A DNA stretch of 64,000 nt from CAYQTE01 sp964420285. GTDB lineage: Bacteria > Planctomycetota > Phycisphaerae > Tepidisphaerales > Tepidisphaeraceae. Each line of letters begins with the position of its first letter. Within the stretch, counting starts at the first letter, position 1. Shown piece after piece: positions 16,478 to 24,294 of the stretch. Below the pieces are notes generated by a model, which worked only from the letters and a program-made list of their open reading frames with translations, did not search any database and was not told the DNA's origin. Location: NCBI GenBank assembly GCA_964420285.1, contig CAYQTE010000007.1, positions 1 through 64,000 of the forward strand. Reading direction: 5' to 3'. The translations under genes and the position numbers were made by a program.

Positions 16478-17941
16478 ATGGACCTGGAATCGACGATCGT
16501 GGCCGTCTCCAGCGCGACGGGCGCCGGGGCGCGGATGATCGTGCGCATGACGGGGCCCAAAGCCGTCGAGTTGGCGCGGACAATTTGCCCGCCGTCGGAC
16601 AGTGCGGCGGTCGCGAGGCGCGAGCTTCGATTTGACGGCATGCGGGCGGGCGCGTGGGTCTACCGGTTCATCGCGCCGCGCAGTTACACGGGGCAGGACT
16701 TGTTCGAGTTTCACCTCCCGGGCAACCCGATTCTGGCCGGTGCCCTTGTTCGATGCCTCGTGGTGGCCGGGGCGAGCGTGGCGGGGCCGGGTGAATTCAC
16801 GGCCCGGGCTCTGTTCACCGGGAAACTGGATTTGTCGCAGGCCGAGGGCGTCGCGGCGGTGGTGTCGGCACAGAACCGGCGGCAATTGCGTGCGGCGCGG
16901 CGATTGGCGGCTGGCGAATTGTCGCGCCGGCTGGCGCCGATGACCGAGGCGCTGGCGGATATTGTTACGCTGGTGGAAGCGGGCATCGACTTCGCCGATG
17001 AGGGGATCGAGGCAATTTCGCCGGCGGATGCCCGGCACCGACTGACGCAGTTGCACAGCGACCTGCGTGAGCTATTGGAAAGCAGCGAGCGTTTCGAGCG
17101 GATGGGCGGCGTCCCGTCGATTGTGCTGGTAGGCAGGCCCAACGCTGGCAAGAGCACGCTGCTGAATGCCTTGTGCGGCCGGCCGCGGGCGGTCGTGTCC
17201 AGCACGGCTGGGACCACGCGCGATGTGCTGTCGGCGGAGGTGCTGCTCAAGAGCGGCACGGCCTGCCTGCTCGACATGGCGGGGATTGATGATGCGCCCG
17301 ATGCGGTGGGGGGCGCGGAAGACGATTTGGCGATGCGCCGGATCGAGCGTCGCATGCAGGAGTTGGCGCAACAAGCGGCGGCGACCGCGGATGTGGTGGT
17401 GCTGGTCCGCGATGCGACCGACCCGCGCGAGTCGATAAAACTGGATCGGCCCGTGGATGTGATCGTGCGCACGAAGATCGATCTGGCCGGCCCAATCGCT
17501 TTTACCCCCTCGCCCTGTACCCAGGGAGAGGGAGGGGGTGAGGGTTCTTGCGATAAGGCGCGATCACCAAATGCGACCCCCACCCTAACCCTCCCCCTGA
17601 GTACAGGGAGAGGGGATAAGAGTGCTGATTTGTTGGCAATAAGCGCGATCACTGGTCTAGGAATGGATGCGCTGCGCGATCGTCTGGACCGTGCGGCCTT
17701 TGGCCAAAGCGGAACCAGCGCCGGCGAAGGCGCGATGGCGCTAAACGCGAGGCATCGGCTGGCGATCGAGTCGGCCGGGGCGGCGATAGAACGGGCGCTG
17801 GAGCGGGTGGATACCAGCGAATCGGAATGGGTGGCGGCCGAGTTGCGCGCGGCGCTGGATGAATTGGGTTCGATTACCGGGGTCGTGTCGCCGGATGATA
17901 TTCTGGGGCGAATCTTTTCGACGTTTTGCATTGGAAAATAG
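16478..17941 (+). CDS. mnmE: tRNA modification GTPase MnmE, with repeat-derived insert
   Basis: A 487-residue enzyme that, with MnmG, modifies U34 of tRNAs. The N-terminal folate-binding domain includes SYTGQDLFEFHLPGNP. The GTPase domain has G1 GRPNAGKST (about 218-226) and G2 STAGTTRD. G3 is DMAGIDDAP, normally DTAGIR, so partly altered. G4 is VRTKIDLAG, with RTKID rather than NKxD. The C-terminus is the expected CIGK. Residues about 342-381 are an insertion between G4 and the ISAITGLGMDAL segment, encoded by a palindromic repeat (17502-17618) that keeps the frame. Normal MnmE is about 450 residues, so the insert explains the extra length. Confidence 0.93.
   Translation: MDLESTIVAVSSATGAGARMIVRMTGPKAVELARTICPPSDSAAVARRELRFDGMRAGAWVYRFIAPRSYTGQDLFEFHLPGNPILAGALVRCLVVAGASVAGPGEFTARALFTGKLDLSQAEGVAAVVSAQNRRQLRAARRLAAGELSRRLAPMTEALADIVTLVEAGIDFADEGIEAISPADARHRLTQLHSDLRELLESSERFERMGGVPSIVLVGRPNAGKSTLLNALCGRPRAVVSSTAGTTRDVLSAEVLLKSGTACLLDMAGIDDAPDAVGGAEDDLAMRRIERRMQELAQQAAATADVVVLVRDATDPRESIKLDRPVDVIVRTKIDLAGPIAFTPSPCTQGEGGGEGSCDKARSPNATPTLTLPLSTGRGDKSADLLAISAITGLGMDALRDRLDRAAFGQSGTSAGEGAMALNARHRLAIESAGAAIERALERVDTSESEWVAAELRAALDELGSITGVVSPDDILGRIFSTFCIGK
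17502..17618. repeat. family A palindromic repeat inside mnmE, in frame
   Basis: The arms at about 17502-17544 (CCCTGTACCCAGGGAGAGGG core) and 17576-17618 (CTGAGTACAGGGAGAGGG core) are inverted copies. The element is about 117 bases, a multiple of three, with no stop in the mnmE frame. The translated product begins FTPSPCTQGEGGGEG and ends TLPLSTGRGDK. It lies between the G4 and G5 regions of the GTPase domain. Confidence 0.85.
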
Positions 17942-17977
17942 TCCAGATGGCTGTGGACGAGAAGAAGAATCACGGTG

Positions 17978-18007
17978 TTTACTAAAGCTAGGCATTTGTC
18001 GTAATAT
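17978..18007 (+). promoter_or_regulatory. sigma-70-like promoter of the abiE operon
   Basis: The -35 TTTACT (17978-17983) and -10 TAATAT (18002-18007) are spaced 18 bases apart. The predicted start is near 18014, followed by AGGA at 18023-18026 and the GTG start at 18034. The -10 region (TTTGTCGTAATATGCC) closely resembles the one before rhamnulokinase (TTTGTAATATGCC). Confidence 0.45.
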
Positions 18008-18033
18008 GCCGATAGAACGTAAAGGACGGCCGG

Positions 18034-18639
18034 GTGACCATGGATCCCGCTCAAAAGGTGCTGCGTCTGATCCGCAAGGCCGGCGTGCTGCGTCCGCGGG
18101 ATCTGGGTGAACAGGGCATACCGCGGCAATACCTCTCAATTCTCGAAGGCCGAGGCCTGATTCACCGGATAGGGCGCGGTCTGTACGTGCTGGCGGACGG
18201 CGACAACGTGACCGAAAACCATACGATCGCCGAGGCATGCAAACGTGTGCCGGAGGGCGTCGTCTGCCTGCTGTCGGCCCTTCGTCTGCACGGCCTGACC
18301 ACGCAGGCGCCGTTTGAAATCTGGATGGCAATTGACCGCAAGGCGTGGCTGCCGAAAGTGGATCGTCCGCCAATCCGTTTCGTTCGCTTTTCCGGGGCGG
18401 CCCTCACCGAGGGCGTGCAGCGACGAAAGATCGAGGGCGTCGCAGTCCGGGCCTACTGCCCCGCCAAGACGGTCGTTGATTGCTTCAAGTACCGCAACAA
18501 GATCGGGCTGGATGTCGCCATGGAAGCGCTGCGCGAGTGCCATCGCCTGAAGAAGGCGACGTTCGACGAGCTGTCGTATTTCGCCAAAATCTGCCGTGTC
18601 GCAAATGTCATGCGGCCGTATATGGAGGCGGTGGCGTGA
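18034..18639 (+). CDS. abiEi: AbiEi-family antitoxin (type IV toxin-antitoxin)
   Basis: A 201-residue protein with an N-terminal winged-helix domain (VLRLIRKAGVLRPRDLGEQG, then LSILEGRGLIHRIGRGLYVL) and a C-terminal antitoxin domain (CLLSALRLHGLTTQAPFEIW; CPAKTVVDCFKYRNKIGLDV), the layout of AbiEi proteins. These repress their own operon and counter the AbiEii nucleotidyltransferase. The start is GTG at 18034 with AGGA 7 bases upstream; an ATG at 18040 is possible. The stop overlaps the GTG start of abiEii (GTGA, 18636-18639). Confidence 0.9.
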   Translation: MTMDPAQKVLRLIRKAGVLRPRDLGEQGIPRQYLSILEGRGLIHRIGRGLYVLADGDNVTENHTIAEACKRVPEGVVCLLSALRLHGLTTQAPFEIWMAIDRKAWLPKVDRPPIRFVRFSGAALTEGVQRRKIEGVAVRAYCPAKTVVDCFKYRNKIGLDVAMEALRECHRLKKATFDELSYFAKICRVANVMRPYMEAVA

Positions 18640-19589
18640 GCGAGAAGGCGAGGAACATGCCGGCTTCCGTTCGCCAACGGCTCCTCAACCTCGCACGCGA
18701 GCGCAAGGACGAATTCCAGCTTGTGTTGGTTCGGTACGGGGTGGAGCGATTGCTCTATCGGCTCAGCGTATCGCCCAATGCCAGCCAGTTCGTCCTGAAG
18801 GGAGCAATGCTCTTTGAGCTTTGGACGGGTCGGCCGCATCGCTCGACCACCGACGTGGACTTGCTCGGGTCCGGTGATGACGACGTGAGTCGGCTTGTGA
18901 CGATGTTTCAGAGGGTTTGCTCCCGGCGTGTGGAGGATGACGGACTGGCCTTCTGGCCCGAAAGTATTCACGGCGGGCTGATCCGGGAGGACCAGAGGTA
19001 CGGCGGCGTACGAATCGAGATGACGGCGACGCTTGAAAGATCCCGCATTCCGATCAAGATCGACATCGGCTTCGGTGATGCCATCACGCCGAGCGCCGAA
19101 CAAGTGCGGTATCCGACCCTTTTGGGGCTGCCGGCGCCGATCGTGCTGGCATATCCCAAGGTGACCGCTGTCGCCGAAAAGTACGAAGCCATGGTGAGCC
19201 TCGGAATAGCCAACAGCCGGATGAAGGATTTCTATGATGTCTGGGTGTTGGCGCGGGATTTCGATTTTGACGGTAATCTGCTGGGGAAGGCCATAGGCGC
19301 GACATTTGCCCGTCGACGTACGGTATTGCCCGGTATTCCACCGACGGCGCTGACGTCCGATTTTGCAAATGACAAGGCGAAGCAGTCTCAATGGACGGCG
19401 TTCGTGCGGCGTGGGCGGCTTGCGGTCAGCGCGCCGGCATTCGGCCATGTCGTGGAACTGCTGCACTCGTTCCTGTGGACTGTGAGCGAACGTATAGTCC
19501 GTGGGGACGGTGTCGGCCTGACGTGGGTTGCCGGCGGGCCGTGGAAGCAACTTCACCCCGAAAGCGATGACCCGAATCGGCGTGGCTAG
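18636..19589 (+). CDS. abiEii: AbiEii/AbiGii-type nucleotidyltransferase toxin
   Basis: A 317-residue toxin of the AbiEii nucleotidyltransferase group. I chose GTG at 18636 because GGAGG (18624-18628) precedes it and it overlaps the antitoxin stop; longer readings run inside abiEi in another frame. The signature FVLKGAMLFELW then RSTTDVDLLGSGDDD (GS...DxD type) lies at about 45-80. IPIKIDIGFGDAITP carries the third acidic position and AVAEKYEAMVSLGIANSRMKDFYDV is the conserved core. The known mode of action is modification of an essential RNA substrate in stressed or infected cells. All key motifs appear intact. Confidence 0.9.
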   Translation: MSEKARNMPASVRQRLLNLARERKDEFQLVLVRYGVERLLYRLSVSPNASQFVLKGAMLFELWTGRPHRSTTDVDLLGSGDDDVSRLVTMFQRVCSRRVEDDGLAFWPESIHGGLIREDQRYGGVRIEMTATLERSRIPIKIDIGFGDAITPSAEQVRYPTLLGLPAPIVLAYPKVTAVAEKYEAMVSLGIANSRMKDFYDVWVLARDFDFDGNLLGKAIGATFARRRTVLPGIPPTALTSDFANDKAKQSQWTAFVRRGRLAVSAPAFGHVVELLHSFLWTVSERIVRGDGVGLTWVAGGPWKQLHPESDDPNRRG

Positions 19590-19601
19590 GAGATTCGGCG
19601 C

Positions 19602-20459
19602 ATGTTCGGTTCTCATCTCTCAATCGCCGGCGGAATGCACAATGCGCTCATTGAGGCGGACGGCCTGCATTTTCAGACTGTTCAGGTGTTCACCAAGAAC
19701 CAGCAGCAATGGAATTGGCGGCCGTTGTCGGATGACGAGGTCGCCCAGTGGACGGCCCATCGCAAGCGGCTGGGATTCACCCTTACCGTCAGCCACGACA
19801 GCTATCTGATCAACCTGGCGTCGCCGGATGAAGCGCTGTGGAAGAAGAGCATCGGGCTGTTTGTCGAAGAGGTTCGGCGCTGCGCGGCGCTGGGGATTCC
19901 GTATTTGGTGACTCATCCGGGGGCGCATATGGGAACGGGCGAGGAGATTGGCCTGGCGCGCGTGGCCGAGGCTCTGGATATCGTGCATGAGACGGTGGGG
20001 CCGGTGGATGTGGTGACGTGTCTGGAAATCACGGCCGGGCAGGGGACATCGCTGGGATATCGTCTGGAGCATCTGGCGACGATCATTGAAAAGGTGAAAT
20101 CGCCCAGGCGGCTGGCGGTGTGTCTGGACACGGCGCACCTGTTCGCGGCCGGATATGATTTTCGCGGCCGGCGCTACGGCAAATTCCGCAAGGAGATCGA
20201 CGCGACGGTGGGGCTGGAGCGGATCAAGGTGTGGCACCTGAACGACTCGAAAAAACCGCTGGGCAGCCGGGTCGATCGGCACGAGCACATCGGCCTGGGC
20301 ACGATCGGTGAAGAGGGGTTCCGGCCCATCGTGCGCGACCGCGATTTCCGCTCGGTCCCGAAAATCCTGGAAACGCCCAAGGCCGCTCATACCGACGGCC
20401 GGCCGTGGGATGCGGTAAATCTCGCCGTCTTGCGCCGCCTGGCGGGATTGGCGGATTGA
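19602..20459 (+). CDS. nfo: deoxyribonuclease IV (apurinic/apyrimidinic endonuclease)
   Basis: A 285-residue TIM-barrel AP endonuclease that cuts DNA 5' of abasic sites in base-excision repair. The metal-binding blocks are all present: FGSHLSIAGGM (2-12), VTHPGAHMG, CLEITAGQGTSLGY, VCLDTAHLFAAGYD, IKVWHLNDSKKPLGSRVDRH and HIGLGTIGEEGF. The length is normal. It starts 12 bases after abiEii and may share its transcript. It converges on the aminopeptidase gene with an 18-base gap. Confidence 0.95.
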   Translation: MFGSHLSIAGGMHNALIEADGLHFQTVQVFTKNQQQWNWRPLSDDEVAQWTAHRKRLGFTLTVSHDSYLINLASPDEALWKKSIGLFVEEVRRCAALGIPYLVTHPGAHMGTGEEIGLARVAEALDIVHETVGPVDVVTCLEITAGQGTSLGYRLEHLATIIEKVKSPRRLAVCLDTAHLFAAGYDFRGRRYGKFRKEIDATVGLERIKVWHLNDSKKPLGSRVDRHEHIGLGTIGEEGFRPIVRDRDFRSVPKILETPKAAHTDGRPWDAVNLAVLRRLAGLAD

Positions 20460-20477
20460 CCGGCGACTTCTCCCCGC

Positions 20478-21611
20478 TCACGTCGCCCCAAGGCGGTCGG
20501 GGTTCAATCCCGCAAGTTCCGGCCGGGTGAAAATACCGTCCTTGCGCACAATGTCCCCGTCGAAGCGGATTTCCCCACCGCCGTAGTCCGGCCGCTGGAT
20601 GCACACCATGTCCCAGTGGATCTGGCTGTGATTTCCATTATCGGCATCGTCGTACGCCTCGCCGGGGGTCATGTGAAAGCTGCCGGCGATCTTCTCGTCA
20701 AAGAGGATGTCCTTCATCGGCTGGAGAATCTGCGGATTCATCGCCAGCGACCATTCCCCGATATACCTCGCCCCCTCGTCCGAATCGAGAATCGTATTCA
20801 GCTTGGCCGTCTGCGCCTTGCCGTTGCACGACGCATCAACGATCTTGCCCGCCTTGAACACCAGCCGCACATTGCTGAACAGCGTGCCGCGGTACAGCGT
20901 GTCGCAGTTGTACTGCAACGTGCCTTCGATCGAATCGCGCACCGGCGCCGTAAACACCTCGCCGTCGGGAATATTGCTCCTCCCAAAACACGCGATCGCC
21001 GGGATGCCCTTGATGCTGAAATCCAGCTCCGTGCCCGGCCCGGTGATCCGCACCCGATCGGTCTTGCGCATCAGCTCCACCAGCGGGTCCATCGCCTTTT
21101 CCATCCGGCCGTAATCCACCTCCGCACACACCCGGAAATAGAAATCCTCAAACGCCTCCGTGCTCATCCCCGCCGCCTGCGCCATGCTCGGCGTCGGCCA
21201 GCGCAGCACCACCCATCGCGTCTTGCGCACCCGCACATCCTGGTGCACCGGCGTCCACCAGTTCCGCTCATACAGATTCATCTTCTCCGGCGGCACATCC
21301 GACAATTCCGTGATGTTGTGGCTCCCGCGTACCCCGCAATAACACTGCATCGCCTCCATCCGCGACTTTTCCACCTGACCCAGCAGCGTCATCTGCTCGG
21401 CCGTCGCCGCGTTGAACAGCGCCCGCAATACCGGCTGCTGATACGTGGTGGCCAGTGGCAACCCCCCGGCTGTATGCACCTGGCCAATCAACTCGGCCGT
21501 AAAATCCGTCGGAATGTCAAACGCCTCGATCAGCACCTTGTCGCCGCGCAGCACGCGCATGGAATGATGAACCAGCACACGGGCCAAAGCCGAATAACGG
21601 GGGTCTTTCAT
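20478..21611 (-). CDS. M29-family metallo-aminopeptidase
   Basis: A 377-residue aminopeptidase of the M29 (AmpS/AmpT) type, removing N-terminal residues from peptides in the cytoplasm. The metal ligand blocks seen in the family are present: GEVFTAPVRDS, ARYIGEWSLAMNP, IAGSFHMTPGEAYDDAD and NGNHSQIHWDMV. The ATG at 21611 has AAGGAG 7 bases upstream; the longer frame to 21734 has none and reaches the edge of a repeat array. The 580-base region upstream is filled with repeats. Confidence 0.9.
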   Translation of the reverse strand: MKDPRYSALARVLVHHSMRVLRGDKVLIEAFDIPTDFTAELIGQVHTAGGLPLATTYQQPVLRALFNAATAEQMTLLGQVEKSRMEAMQCYCGVRGSHNITELSDVPPEKMNLYERNWWTPVHQDVRVRKTRWVVLRWPTPSMAQAAGMSTEAFEDFYFRVCAEVDYGRMEKAMDPLVELMRKTDRVRITGPGTELDFSIKGIPAIACFGRSNIPDGEVFTAPVRDSIEGTLQYNCDTLYRGTLFSNVRLVFKAGKIVDASCNGKAQTAKLNTILDSDEGARYIGEWSLAMNPQILQPMKDILFDEKIAGSFHMTPGEAYDDADNGNHSQIHWDMVCIQRPDYGGGEIRFDGDIVRKDGIFTRPELAGLNPDRLGAT

Positions 21612-21728
21612 TGGTGTCTCCTTGGGCGGCGTCAGCCGGCCGCACGGCATATATAAGGCGGATCGCCGCGCCTGCCAATCCGCTTCACAAAATGCAATTG
21701 AACCGCCGGGGCGCTGTTGGGTTGAATC

Positions 21729-22046
21729 TGACAAGGTGACAGGGTGACAGGGTGACAGGGTGACTGGGTGACGGGTGACAGGGTGACAGGGTGACAGGGT
21801 GACAGGGTGACAGGGTGACAGGGTGACACTGTAAGAGAAGCGTCCCGGTCCTGCTCTTGCTCCTTCTCCTGCTCTTAATCATCTTCATAATCCTAATCCT
21901 CATCTTAATCCTGTTCCGGCCACGCGCTCTGGAGAGCAGGATTAAGATAAAGATGAAGAGTAGGAAGACGATTTAGAGCAAGAAAAGGATCACGACCACC
22001 CGTCACCCAGTCACCTTGTCACCTTGTCACCCCGTCACCCCGTCAC
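21729..22046. repeat. bracketed element: GTGACAGG array, inner hairpin, inverted GTCACC array
   Basis: The left array (21729-21829) has about twelve 8-base units GTGACAGG with small variants and begins CTGACAAGG. The right array (22000-22046) is the inverse (GTCACCCAGTCACCTTGTCACC). Between them, 21848-21913 and 21938-21996 form a second, TA-richer imperfect inverted repeat made of CTTAATC/ATCTTCATAATCC words. I see no gene in 21612-22197 apart from this element. Similar brackets are at 24078-24173 and 31963-32536. Confidence 0.85.
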
Positions 22047-22197
22047 GCTGCCCCACTCCAGCCCTTGGAGCACGAAATCCCCGCCCGACTGCATTTTCCG
22101 TCTCCCCCATCGCACCCCCGCTGGACATCCTGTACAATGGAGAGGCCGGTAGCGGACTAGGACCAGCGGAAAAGGGGCTGGATTAAAGGAATTGCCG

Positions 22198-23181
22198 ATG
22201 GGGCACCATCGAACGGACCGTCATTCGCAACGCTTTACCCGATCAGGCTTTACGCTTGTCGAACTCATGGTGGTCATCGGCATCATCGTCGTCCTGGTCG
22301 GCATCCTCATCCCCGTCGTCTCCCGCGTCCGCATGAGCGGCTACGCCGCCAACACCCAGCAGGAAATCTCCGTCATCGAAAACGCCATCGCTCGCTACTA
22401 CGACGATTTCCACGCCTATCCCGGGCCGTTCCCGAATTCACAGATTGCCCTTGGCAACGTCCCTGGCGGAGCCCAGGTCAAGGATCAGAATCAGAATACA
22501 TATCCCGTGACGATGTCCGAAAACTGCTTCCTTGGCCTCGTGGGGGCAATAACCTCCACGGACGCGGTGACTGGGCCCGCTGTCGGCACTGGCCCGCTGT
22601 CCCTCAATCCTCTCGTACCCAAGAGATACGCCCCCTACATCGATGGCGTCACGTTCTCCAGCAACTCGATCGCGTCATATACCGCCGACGCCCAGGGCAA
22701 CCCGCTGCCGCTCAGTACGGTCGGCCTGGCCGGCGCCGGCATGGATTCCCCTGTTCCCGAATTCATGGATCGCTTCCCCATTGCCCGGCCCATTCTCTAC
22801 ATGCGAGCCAACGTCGGAGCAACCGGCGTCATCTCAAAACTTGGCTCCACAATGGCCGGCCAATACCAATACGATCTCGGGCAAATTTCGGCCTACACCA
22901 CCGGCACCACCGGTCCCAACAACGTGGTGCATCCGCTGAGCGACTTGGGTGTTAACAAATACAACACTCCCTACACGCTTTGGCCCTCAGGCACTCCCGC
23001 AAACTCGGTGGACGCCATCGTCTATTTCACGGCCGAGTCCGTCGTGCCCACGAACCTCAACGACCCCAATGCCACCGGCACGCCCCGCGCCAAAGACGGC
23101 TACATCCTCATCAGTGCCGGCCCCGACGGCCTCTACGGCACCTACGACGACATCTGCAGCTTCGGCCCGGTTCAACAATGA
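22198..23181 (+). CDS. type II secretion/prepilin-like protein (GspG-like)
   Basis: A 327-residue protein. The leader MGHHRTDRHSQRFTRSG is followed by the cleavage motif G|FTLVELMVVIGIIVVLVG, so prepilin peptidase should cut after Gly17. After the N-terminal helix comes RVRMSGYAANTQQEISVIENAIARYYDDFHAYPG, the major-pseudopilin-like segment (AIxxYYxDxxxYP). The C-terminal half has Gly/Pro/Thr-rich loops and ends AKDGYILISAGPDGLYGTYDD, a GspG-type calcium-loop-like end. The ATG at 22198 has AAGGA 7 bases upstream. It overlaps the next gene by ATGA. Substrate or pilus role is unknown. Confidence 0.88.
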   Translation: MGHHRTDRHSQRFTRSGFTLVELMVVIGIIVVLVGILIPVVSRVRMSGYAANTQQEISVIENAIARYYDDFHAYPGPFPNSQIALGNVPGGAQVKDQNQNTYPVTMSENCFLGLVGAITSTDAVTGPAVGTGPLSLNPLVPKRYAPYIDGVTFSSNSIASYTADAQGNPLPLSTVGLAGAGMDSPVPEFMDRFPIARPILYMRANVGATGVISKLGSTMAGQYQYDLGQISAYTTGTTGPNNVVHPLSDLGVNKYNTPYTLWPSGTPANSVDAIVYFTAESVVPTNLNDPNATGTPRAKDGYILISAGPDGLYGTYDDICSFGPVQQ

Positions 23182-24068
23182 CCCCAATGACCGACACCAC
23201 CCCAAATACCGATCCGCTTCTTTTCCCCTCTCCCTGTACTCTGGGAGAGGGTAGGGTGAGGGCCTTCCCCCGCGGCTTCACCCTCGTCGAACTCCTGGTC
23301 GTCATCGGCATCATCGTCATCCTGATGAGCATCCTCCTCCCCGTCCTCTCCAACGTCCGCAAGAAAGCCGCCATCACCGCTCAGAAAATGGACTTCCAGG
23401 TCATCGGATCGGCTCTGGAACAGTACAAGAGCGATTTCAACGTCTATCCGCTGAATTCTGGATTTGCGCTGAGCGCAACCGGCCAATATACCATCGGCCC
23501 GCTCGCCGCCGCCATGATCGGACCCGGCCCGGCCGTCACCGACGCCAGCAACCACAACGGCGACGGCAAGGACGGACCTGGATTTATCGCTTTGGGAAGA
23601 AAGGTCTACGGCCCGTATCTGACGCCCGACAAGTTCGCCATCGCCTGGCTGCCCAACGGCAACGGCTCCATATTGGTCCCCTTTATCCTCGACCACTGGG
23701 GAACCCCCATCGAGTATTTCCCGGTCTACAACCCGCCAATCTACACCATTGCCAACGGCACCGCGGTCAATCGGACCCTGATCGGCTCGGCGGCCAACGG
23801 CGGCGCTGTTTTCGACCAGCGCGATTCAATCAGCATCGTCGGCTCCGGTATCGGTTCTGGCACGGCTCAAGCCCTTCTTTACAAACTCGGCGTTACCTCC
23901 ATCGGCGCCAACTCCATCACCCCTCCCGAAACTCTCGCCTCATTCAACGGCTATCTCCTGATCTCCGCCGGCCCGGACGGCTTGTTCACCAACCTGGCCA
24001 ACGCCGGCTCGAGCGACCCCTCCACCTACATTAACCGCGCCGACGATGTCTATAACTTTGAAAACTAA
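23178..24068 (+). CDS. prepilin-like protein with repeat-encoded leader
   Basis: A 296-residue GspG-like protein. It starts at an ATG overlapping the previous stop (ATGA). The leader of about 33 residues (MTPMTDTTPNTD, then PSPCTLGEGRVRAFPRG) is encoded partly by a family A repeat arm (23225-23262); cleavage is expected at G|FTLVELLVVIGIIVILMS. A GTG at 23256 within the repeat, behind GAGAGG, would give the much shorter leader MRAFPRG and is a real alternative. The mature part has DFQVIGSALEQYKSDFNVYP and ends GYLLISAGPDGLFTN, like its upstream neighbour, so the two probably arose by duplication. Confidence 0.85.
   Translation: MTPMTDTTPNTDPLLFPSPCTLGEGRVRAFPRGFTLVELLVVIGIIVILMSILLPVLSNVRKKAAITAQKMDFQVIGSALEQYKSDFNVYPLNSGFALSATGQYTIGPLAAAMIGPGPAVTDASNHNGDGKDGPGFIALGRKVYGPYLTPDKFAIAWLPNGNGSILVPFILDHWGTPIEYFPVYNPPIYTIANGTAVNRTLIGSAANGGAVFDQRDSISIVGSGIGSGTAQALLYKLGVTSIGANSITPPETLASFNGYLLISAGPDGLFTNLANAGSSDPSTYINRADDVYNFEN
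23225..23262. repeat. single arm of family A repeat in a prepilin leader
   Basis: This is one arm only (CCCTCTCCCTGTACTCTGGG then AGAGGGTAGGGTGAGGG), read as PSPCTLGEGRVR in the prepilin frame. The core CCCTGTACTCTGGGAGAGGG matches the arm in mnmE. The second arm is missing. Confidence 0.75.
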
Positions 24069-24077
24069 CCCGAATTC

Positions 24078-24173
24078 TGACAAGGTGACGAGGTGAAGGG
24101 GTGACAAGGTGAAATTGATCCCCCAAACCATGAATTTCTCACCAAGTCACCCTGTCACCAAGTCACCTTGTCA
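24078..24173. repeat. short bracketed element of inverted GTGAC arrays
   Basis: The left arm is 24078-24113 (TGACAAGGTGACGAGGTGAA) and the right arm is 24133-24173 (inverse, ending ACCAAGTCACCTTGTCA). The ends are exact inverted copies (CTGACAAGG and CCTTGTCAG). Only about 20 bases lie between the arms. It starts 9 bases after the stop of the preceding pilin gene. Confidence 0.8.
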
Positions 24174-24294
24174 GTATCACCGGCCGGTGGACAAACCGAA
24201 TAATTTGCCAATGACACTCGCCACCGCCCACCTCTCCCCCGCTCCCCCGCTCCGCCGCTCCCGCCGTGGCATTGTCCATTGTCCATTTTCCATT

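Noticed and set aside
21729..22046. Possible CRISPR array in the GTGACAGG tracts.
   Set aside because: The units are 8 bases and directly adjacent, with no spacers, and no cas genes are present.
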